A stretch of DNA of 5,121 nucleotides from assembly GCA_900772035.1 (NCBI GenBank), contig CAAGQE010000040.1, positions 1 through 5,121 on the forward strand, read 5' to 3'. The stretch comes from Candidatus Gastranaerophilales bacterium. GTDB lineage: Bacteria; Cyanobacteriota; Vampirovibrionia; Gastranaerophilales; Gastranaerophilaceae. Positions within the stretch are counted from its first letter, which is position 1, and each line of letters starts with the position of its first letter. Positions 1-4,312 of the stretch are shown here, piece after piece. The notes beneath the pieces were generated by a model. The model was given only the letters and a program-made list of their open reading frames with translations. It was not told the origin of the DNA and did not search any database. The translations under genes and the position numbers were made by a program.

Positions 1-933
1 ATTTATTTGAAATCCTATAAGTCATTTGACGATATGACAGATTTGCCGATTTCTTTTCGAGAATTACTTAAAGAACAGTTTGTTTTGTCTGATGTGATTT
101 TAAAAGACAAACAGGTAAGTTTCGACGGTACAATGAAGTTTTTATTTGAACTTCCCGACGGTAATGTTACGGAATCTGTTTTGATGAGATTTGATAACAG
201 AGCAAATCTTACGGCATGTATAAGTTCCCAAGTCGGATGCCCTATGGGTTGTTCGTTCTGCGCCACCGCAAAATTGGGCTTTAAAAGAAATCTTAAATAT
301 GATGAAATTTTGAAACAAATCTATCTTATACAGGCTGATACTGGATTAAAGGTTACAAATATCGTGTTTATGGGACAGGGAGAACCCTTGTTAAACCTTG
401 ATAACGTTTTGACCGCAATTGACAGATTGAGAGACGATTTCAAAATTGGTTCAAGAAGAATAACCGTTTCAACTTGCGGTATTATCCCGGGAATTAGAAA
501 ACTTGCCGAAATTAAATTCCAACCGACTGTTGCAATTTCTCTTCACAGCGCTGATTCGGAAGTCAGAGCATCAGTCATGCCCGTTGAGAAAAAATACAAG
601 ATTAAAGATGTAATTAAAGAACTTAAAAACCTCACAATGGTAACAGGCAGACGTGTTACCATCGAATATATTTTGATTAGGGGCTTGAATGACTCTAAAA
701 AAGATGCAAAAATGCTCTGCGAGTTGATTTCGGGCTTAAAATGCAATGTCAATTTGATTTTGTATAACGAAAACGAATTTTGTGACTATAAAAAGCCTTT
801 GAAAGAGAGCGTTTTGACCTTTAAATGTATTGTAGAAGCATCAGGTAAGAAGGTAACTGTCAGATTGGAAAGAGGCGCAGATATTGATGCCGCTTGCGGT
901 CAGTTGAGTTCTAAATACCGCAAAGAAAATTAG
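1..933 (+). CDS. rlmN: RlmN, dual-specificity 23S rRNA A2503 / tRNA A37 C2-methyltransferase (5'-truncated by window edge)
   Basis: Radical-SAM enzyme that makes 2-methyladenosine at A2503 of 23S rRNA and at A37 of some tRNAs; it acts in the cytoplasm. Numbering from the first codon of the window, the [4Fe-4S] CX3CX2C cluster motif is C80, C84 and C87. It is preceded by C73 in the ACISSQVGC context (the equivalent of E. coli Cys118). The methyl-carrying cysteine is C299 in DIDAACGQL near the C-terminus (the equivalent of Cys355). MGQGEPLLN follows the cluster, as expected. All catalytic cysteines are present, so the enzyme looks active. The TTG at 7 is probably not the start: the two codons before it read Ile-Tyr and continue the family's conserved WIY...F.dMtdLp segment. 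The reading frame is also open to base 1, and about 310 codons is short for a family usually 340-385 long. Some 30-50 N-terminal residues therefore lie upstream. The stop is TAG at 931-933. The presence of the tRNA-37 context and the DIDAACGQL cysteine favours RlmN over the resistance enzyme Cfr (C8 methylation), but this is family judgement. Confidence 0.95.
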   Translation: MYLKSYKSFDDMTDLPISFRELLKEQFVLSDVILKDKQVSFDGTMKFLFELPDGNVTESVLMRFDNRANLTACISSQVGCPMGCSFCATAKLGFKRNLKYDEILKQIYLIQADTGLKVTNIVFMGQGEPLLNLDNVLTAIDRLRDDFKIGSRRITVSTCGIIPGIRKLAEIKFQPTVAISLHSADSEVRASVMPVEKKYKIKDVIKELKNLTMVTGRRVTIEYILIRGLNDSKKDAKMLCELISGLKCNVNLILYNENEFCDYKKPLKESVLTFKCIVEASGKKVTVRLERGADIDAACGQLSSKYRKEN

Positions 934-944
934 GGACTTGTTTT

Positions 945-964
945 TTTTATCAATTTTGATAAAA
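945..964. repeat. Perfect 9-bp inverted repeat with 2-bp centre
   Basis: The arms are TTTTATCAA (945-953) and TTGATAAAA (956-964), separated by TT. The loop is too short and the arms too AT-rich for a strong hairpin, and the T8 run (941-948) lies before the arms rather than after them. A plus-strand intrinsic terminator is therefore unlikely. The right arm overlaps the proposed -35 box at 956-961, a placement typical of a dimeric regulator's operator. Chance is a real alternative in sequence this AT-rich. Confidence 0.4.
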
Positions 965-983
965 TATGAGTATAAGCTATATT
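956..983 (+). promoter_or_regulatory. Putative sigma70-type promoter for the 1040-3257 gene cluster
   Basis: The -35 candidate TTGATA (956-961) and the -10 candidate TATATT (978-983) each match consensus at 5 of 6 positions and are 16 bp apart. Transcription would start near 990 and leave a leader of about 50 nt before the ATG at 1040. This is the largest gap in the window (106 bp), and no convincing terminator is seen after rlmN, so read-through from rlmN is also possible. AT-rich sequence gives frequent chance matches. Confidence 0.45.
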
Positions 984-1027
984 TGAAATTTTTGATTGTT
1001 TTTGAAAATTTAAGGGAATTTATTTAG

Positions 1028-1033
1028 AAAAGG
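1028..1033 (+). promoter_or_regulatory. Ribosome binding site for the Zn-ribbon/RG-type gene
   Basis: AAAAGG lies 6 nt before the ATG at 1040 and supports that start. The GG belongs to a perfect 8-bp palindrome GGTTAACC (1032-1039) that runs up to the start codon. Confidence 0.6.
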
Positions 1034-1039
1034 TTAACC

Positions 1040-2014
1040 ATGTATATTAACAAATGCACGAAGTGTGGTGCAGAATTTGAAACAAAGAATCCTAAACGTA
1101 TGATTTGTCCGAATTGTTTATATCCGGAACGCAAAGGTCAAGAAGGTGCAAACCAAGACGGTGAACAATCACCGAAACAGGAATATCCGAGCGGATACTC
1201 AAGCGGTGCTTCATTTGGCGGAAACGACGATAACGCACCTCAACAAAAAACTTATGACAGACCGCGTTATGACAGAAACAACGGCGGCTATAACAGATAC
1301 GAAAGAAATAATTACAACAATAACTACGGCGACAGACCGCAAAGAAGTTATGATAACAGAGGATATGGAGACAGACCTCAAAGAAATTACGGTGACAGAC
1401 CGCGTTACGACAGAAACGGCGGCGGTTATCAAAGAAATAACTACAACCGTTCGTACGGTGACAGACCTCAAAGAAATTATGATAACAGAGGAGACAGACC
1501 GCAAAGAAACTACGGCGACAGACCTCAACGTAATTTCAATAACAGAGGGGGCGGAAACTTCAACAGACGCGGCGGCGGATTTAATAAACGTCCTCAACAA
1601 AAAAATAAGCAACTTTTGATTAGCAGAGAACAACTCGAACAAATCGAATTTATGTATAAAAAGGCATTGCCTTTGCCTAACCACGATGTTTACGAAGTTA
1701 TCGGACAAGCACTCGGAATTGAACCCAGAAAGGTATTTTTCGGTATCAATTTGGTAAGACAAAAATTGATGTTGCCGAAACTTCCGTTCCCGAAGAGAAA
1801 ACTTGCGGTAACTCCCGATCAATTGAACGCAATTAAGATGCTTTATGAACCTTTGTTGCCCGTTCCTCCTATCGGATGTCACAAAATTATTGCGGCACAA
1901 CTTAAAATGGACGAATGGCGTGTTCACGTCGGTATCGGTCTTATCAGAAAGCAAATGGGCTTAGACAGATGGAACCCCGACAGACCTGACGCACCAAAGG
2001 AATTTAAGAAATAA
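1040..2014 (+). CDS. Putative RNA-binding protein: zinc ribbon + Tyr/Arg/Gly/Asn low-complexity tract + duplicated C-terminal domain; family not recognised
   Basis: A 324-residue protein that I cannot assign to a named family. Residues 1-30 hold a CX2C...CX2C zinc ribbon (C6, C9, C23, C26). Residues 35-70 are a polar Gln/Ser/Gly linker. Residues 71-184 are low-complexity: I count 26 Arg, 15 Tyr and 3 Phe in 114 residues, the rest mainly Asn, Gly, Asp, Pro and Gln. This tract contains five GDRPQR units (starting at residues 97, 110, 140, 151, 159) plus variants such as GDRPRYDRN, and ends in RGG-type motifs (RGGGNF, RRGGGF). Residues 193-310 are two homologous modules of about 55 residues (see the internal-duplication entry) with helical character. 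There is no signal peptide or membrane segment, so it should be cytoplasmic. The basic, aromatic and RGG composition and the zinc ribbon suggest nucleic-acid binding. The 5-bp gap to rimM implies co-expression with ribosome-maturation genes. Role in rRNA/tRNA metabolism or RNA-protein condensation is inference. The gene is real: it has an SD, a tight operon position and no interrupting stops, and the C-terminal half is clearly globular. Confidence 0.85.
   Translation: MYINKCTKCGAEFETKNPKRMICPNCLYPERKGQEGANQDGEQSPKQEYPSGYSSGASFGGNDDNAPQQKTYDRPRYDRNNGGYNRYERNNYNNNYGDRPQRSYDNRGYGDRPQRNYGDRPRYDRNGGGYQRNNYNRSYGDRPQRNYDNRGDRPQRNYGDRPQRNFNNRGGGNFNRRGGGFNKRPQQKNKQLLISREQLEQIEFMYKKALPLPNHDVYEVIGQALGIEPRKVFFGINLVRQKLMLPKLPFPKRKLAVTPDQLNAIKMLYEPLLPVPPIGCHKIIAAQLKMDEWRVHVGIGLIRKQMGLDRWNPDRPDAPKEFKK
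1250..1591 (+). repeat. Degenerate in-frame coding repeats, GDRPQR(N/S)(Y/F) units
   Basis: The 24-nt units encoding GDRPQRNY-like octapeptides start at 1328, 1367, 1457, 1490 and 1514, with a GDRPRYDR variant at 1391. They are interspersed with YDNRG, YDRN and NNYN pieces. Two units share an exact 20-nt core (within 1367-1390 and 1457-1480). Other units differ by synonymous third-position changes (Gly ggc/gga/ggt, Pro ccg/cct, Arg aga/cgt), so the peptide is better conserved than the DNA. The spacing is irregular rather than a clean tandem array. Confidence 0.8.
1616..1969 (+). repeat. Internal protein duplication: two homologous ~55-residue C-terminal modules
   Basis: Residues 193-247 (nt 1616-1780) and 256-310 (nt 1805-1969) of the Zn-ribbon/RG-type protein align without gaps at an offset of 63 residues. 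Between S195 and K247 I count 15 identities in 53 positions, including QL, I, Y, LP.P, I, L, V..GI.L.R and L. Shared landmarks are the Y....LP.P segment and the (K/R)V...GI.L(V/I)R helix. The similarity is at protein level only, so the duplication is old. The charged/aromatic helix DEWRVHVGIGLIRK in module 2 is a possible RNA- or protein-contact surface (inference). Confidence 0.75.
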
Positions 2015-2019
2015 TTATC

Positions 2020-2532
2020 ATGGACGAGTTAATTTCAATCGGCAAAATTTTAAATTTTCACGGCATAAAAGGTGAAGTCAAACTTGGCTATACAAAAGGC
2101 AAAGAGACTCAAATCCAAAATTTGAAAACTGTATATATTTCAAAAGACGGAAAAGATGAAGTTTTGACGGTAGAGTCCGTTCGTTTTCACAAACAACATG
2201 CACTTGTTAAGTTTAAGGAAATCAATTCTATCAACGAAGTTGAGGAGATTAAGGGGAAAGAGGTCCGTATTTTGAAAAAAGTTGCAGAGGATTTTCTTAC
2301 CAATGATGAATTTCTTGTTAGCGACTTGATTGGTATGAAGGTTTTAAACAGCGACGAGGAACTTATCGGTACTGTTGATGAAGTCGGCAGTAACGGCGCT
2401 TCGGAAATCCTTGAAATTAAAGATGCTAACGGTAAAAAACACCTCGTTCCGTTCGTAAAACAACTTGTTCCGTTTATTGATTTGAAAACAAAAACAATCG
2501 TTATTAATGATATTGAAGGATTAATCGAGTGA
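2020..2532 (+). CDS. rimM: RimM, 16S rRNA processing / 30S subunit maturation factor
   Basis: Assembly factor that binds ribosomal protein S19 and helps mature the head of the 30S subunit. It has 170 residues, the normal family length. The N-terminal RimM barrel begins with ISIGKILNFHGIKGEVKLGY, which matches the family signature G+I...HGI+GEVK. The C-terminal PRC-barrel starts near residue 98 (FLVSDLIGMKVLNSDEELIGTVDEV) and continues through LVPFVKQLVPFIDLKTKTIVI to the characteristic final EGLIE. The ATG at 2020 is chosen because it places the motif at the usual distance from the N-terminus. No good SD lies at the proper spacing (AAAGGA at 1996-2001 is 18 nt away), and the upstream stop TAA is only 5 bp before it. 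Initiation probably depends on ribosomes finishing the upstream gene. The 3' end overlaps trmD by 4 nt. Confidence 0.96.
   Translation: MDELISIGKILNFHGIKGEVKLGYTKGKETQIQNLKTVYISKDGKDEVLTVESVRFHKQHALVKFKEINSINEVEEIKGKEVRILKKVAEDFLTNDEFLVSDLIGMKVLNSDEELIGTVDEVGSNGASEILEIKDANGKKHLVPFVKQLVPFIDLKTKTIVINDIEGLIE
2515..2520 (+). promoter_or_regulatory. Ribosome binding site for trmD inside rimM
   Basis: GAAGGA lies 8 nt before the GTG at 2529 and decides that start. These bases are also the Glu-Gly codons of RimM's conserved C-terminal EGL motif, so the same six bases serve as protein code and as an SD site. Confidence 0.75.
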
Positions 2533-3257
2533 GATTTGACGTTATAACTTTGTTTCCCGACATTATTAACGGTGCTTGTTCGGAGAGTATGCCTTCCCGT
2601 GCGGGCGAAAAAGGGCTTATTTCGATAAACACGATAAATCCTCGCGAGTTTACGCACGATAAGCACAGAAAAACCGACGATACCCCTTACGGTGGCGGCG
2701 CAGGAATGGTTTTGTCCTGTCAGCCTTTTATGGACGCGATTAACAGCGTTGAAGTGCTTGAAAATTCCGAAACAGTTATTATGACTCCACAGGGCGAGAT
2801 TTTTAACCAAAAAATGGCTGAAGAATTTTCAAAAAAATCTCAACTCCGTATAATTTGCGGGCATTACGAGGGTTTTGACGAACGTATAAGAATTTTGTCA
2901 AAAGCGAGAGAGGTCTCGATTGGAGATTTCGTGTTGTCGGGTGGAGAATATTCGGCGATATGTGTGATAGATGCGGTCTCGAGATTGATTGAAGGAACTT
3001 TGGGAAATACCGAGTCTAAGGATTATGACTCGCATTCCGAATATTTGCTTGAATATCCTCAGTATACAAAACCGAGAGTTTATGAGGATTTGGAAGTTCC
3101 CGAGGTTTTGCTTTCGGGAAACCACGAAAAAATTGCTCAATGGCGCAGGTTGAAACAGTTTGAAAGAACGATGGCAAAGCGCCCTGATATGTTTAAGAAA
3201 TTTTTGCAGACTGACTTGTCAAAGTCCGATAAAAAGATTTTGAAAGAAATTGAATGA
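2529..3257 (+). CDS. trmD: TrmD, tRNA (guanine37-N1)-methyltransferase
   Basis: SPOUT-class, trefoil-knot enzyme. It uses SAM to methylate G37 next to the anticodon of tRNAs reading CNN/CGG codons and so prevents +1 frameshifting; it works as a dimer. It has 242 residues, which is typical. It opens with the family start MRFDVITLFPDI. It then shows DDTPYGGGAGM (residues 50-60), VIMTPQGE, the SAM-binding knot segments ICGHYEGFDERI (109-120) and SIGDFVLSGGE (130-140), catalytic-type R152 and D167 (E. coli Arg154 and Asp169), and the C-terminal LEYPQYTKP...VPEVLLSGNHEKIAQWRR segment. The start is GTG, overlapping the rimM stop by 4 nt (GTGA) with a strong SD. Two small departures from the common pattern are RLIEG in place of RLIPG after R152 and DSH in place of DSF at D167; neither removes a catalytic residue. 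The usual downstream rplS is not present. Confidence 0.97.
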   Translation: MRFDVITLFPDIINGACSESMPSRAGEKGLISINTINPREFTHDKHRKTDDTPYGGGAGMVLSCQPFMDAINSVEVLENSETVIMTPQGEIFNQKMAEEFSKKSQLRIICGHYEGFDERIRILSKAREVSIGDFVLSGGEYSAICVIDAVSRLIEGTLGNTESKDYDSHSEYLLEYPQYTKPRVYEDLEVPEVLLSGNHEKIAQWRRLKQFERTMAKRPDMFKKFLQTDLSKSDKKILKEIE

Positions 3258-3277
3258 AAATATTTAAGTGTTAAAAT
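3250..3277 (+). promoter_or_regulatory. Possible extended -10 promoter for the dehydrogenase pair
   Basis: TGTTAAAAT (3269-3277) is an extended -10 element, with its hexamer TAAAAT at 3272-3277. A weak -35, TTGAAT (3250-3255), lies 16 bp upstream across the trmD stop codon. No terminator is seen between trmD and the next gene, so read-through is also possible and this promoter is tentative. Confidence 0.35.
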
Positions 3278-3284
3278 CGTTTTG

Positions 3285-3290
3285 AAAAGG
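3285..3290 (+). promoter_or_regulatory. Ribosome binding site for the first dehydrogenase
   Basis: AAAAGG with a 7-nt spacer to the ATG at 3298 supports that start. It has the same hexamer as the site before the 1040 gene. Confidence 0.65.
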
Positions 3291-3297
3291 CGGAAAC

Positions 3298-4308
3298 ATG
3301 AGAGCATCAGTTTTAAAAAACGGTAAATTTGAAGTTGTAGATATGGATATGCCCGAACTTAAAGAAAAGGGCGCAATCGTTAGAGTTACGGGTTGTGGAC
3401 TTTGCGGTTCCGATATCGTTAAGTTGAAACACAACAGCGTTCCTGACGGCACGGTTTTGGGTCATGAAATTGTCGGCAAAATCGTTAAAATCCATTCCGA
3501 TACAGACTTTATGGTCGGTGACGAAATTGTTATGGGGCACCACGTTCCGTGCTTCGATTGTACTTATTGCTATGGCGAAAATTATTCGATGTGCAGAAAG
3601 TTCAAGCACACGAATATTATCCCTGGCGGTTTTGCGGAATACATTTACGTTTCCGAAGATCACTTGATGAATACCGTCTTTAACGTTACGGCATCAATTA
3701 CAGACGAAGAAATTTCGTTTACGGAGCCATTGGCTTGCTGCATCAGATGCGTTAAGCGTACAAAGGTTGATTTCAATTCAAATGTTTTGGTTGTTGGTCT
3801 CGGAACTATCGGTCTTTTGATGGGACAAGCCGCAAGAGAATTGGGCTTTAAGGCTTACGGGGTCGACTTGCTTGATGAAAGAGTAGAACTTGCTAAGAAG
3901 TTCGGATTTGAAGATGCGTTCAAACTCGGCGATTTGAAAGAAACGGTTTCAGATATGAAGTTGACGGTTAATCCTTCGGGCTTTGATGCTGTAATTATGA
4001 CCTCTGGTGCTGACCAAGCGCTTGATTTGGCATTTGCATCAGTTCGCGACGGCGGAACTATTAACGTCTTTTCATCCGTAAAATCGGACGAAACCGCATA
4101 TCCGAACAATCAGATTTATTATAGAGAATTGACCGTAACAAGCAGTTATTCGTCTTCGCCCGTTGACTTGGAGGATGCATTTGAATTTCTCCAAAATAAC
4201 AGAGTTAAAGTCGAAGGACTTTCTACGAGATATCCGCTTGAAAAACTCAATGAAGCGGTTGCTGACACTTTGTCAAACAAAATAATGAAAGCATATATAG
4301 AAATTTAA
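3298..4308 (+). CDS. Zinc-dependent medium-chain alcohol/polyol dehydrogenase, probably NAD(H)-dependent
   Basis: A 336-residue member of the MDR superfamily, of the Zn-containing sorbitol/threonine-dehydrogenase type. It should interconvert an alcohol or polyol and its ketone or aldehyde. The catalytic-zinc ligands are visible: C36 in GLCGSD, H56-E57 in LGHEIVG and E143 in FTEPLACC. The structural zinc site is complete (C85, C88, C91, C99; CX2CX2CX7C). The Rossmann glycine motif is VVGLGTIG (G167, G169, G172). D190 at the end of the second Rossmann strand (YGVDLLDERVELAKKFG) normally binds the adenosine ribose hydroxyls and points to NAD(H). Motifs and length are intact, so the gene looks functional. 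The substrate cannot be read from the sequence; sugar alcohols, 2,3-diols or phosphorylated polyols are all possible. The next gene, 4 bp downstream, encodes a related enzyme, so the pair is co-translated. The start is fixed by a good SD and by MRASVL, typical of the family. Confidence 0.93.
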   Translation: MRASVLKNGKFEVVDMDMPELKEKGAIVRVTGCGLCGSDIVKLKHNSVPDGTVLGHEIVGKIVKIHSDTDFMVGDEIVMGHHVPCFDCTYCYGENYSMCRKFKHTNIIPGGFAEYIYVSEDHLMNTVFNVTASITDEEISFTEPLACCIRCVKRTKVDFNSNVLVVGLGTIGLLMGQAARELGFKAYGVDLLDERVELAKKFGFEDAFKLGDLKETVSDMKLTVNPSGFDAVIMTSGADQALDLAFASVRDGGTINVFSSVKSDETAYPNNQIYYRELTVTSSYSSSPVDLEDAFEFLQNNRVKVEGLSTRYPLEKLNEAVADTLSNKIMKAYIEI

Positions 4309-4312
4309 AAGT

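Noticed and set aside
1..933. Cfr-type rRNA methyltransferase (antibiotic resistance) instead of RlmN
   Set aside because: The GQGEPLLN and DIDAACGQL contexts and the start-region similarity fit RlmN better, and nothing nearby suggests a mobile resistance locus.
931..964. A rho-independent terminator after rlmN
   Set aside because: There is a T8 run at 941-948, but no GC-rich stem precedes it, and the only dyad follows the T-run and is AT-only.
1032..1039. The palindrome GGTTAACC abutting the start codon as an operator
   Set aside because: An 8-bp palindrome is expected by chance at this scale, and its GG is explained by the SD site.
1250..1591. A CRISPR array or non-coding tandem repeat
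   Set aside because: The units are irregularly spaced, in frame, vary synonymously and have no unique spacers; they are coding low-complexity repeats.
1146..1619. A 157-codon plus-strand frame inside the low-complexity region
   Set aside because: It is the out-of-frame reading of the same repeats (Thr/Ile/Asp/Glu-rich, no SD), kept open by the biased codons.
1211..1954. A 247-codon minus-strand open frame opposite the Zn-ribbon/RG-type gene
   Set aside because: It mirrors the repetitive codons of the plus-strand gene and yields a repetitive Ser/Val/Ile/Arg product (RSV, SLRSV runs) with no recognisable motif. The plus strand has the SD, the operon context and a globular domain.
2187..2810. 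A 207-codon minus-strand frame across the rimM-trmD junction
   Set aside because: It lies wholly opposite two well-conserved genes and shows no family motif.
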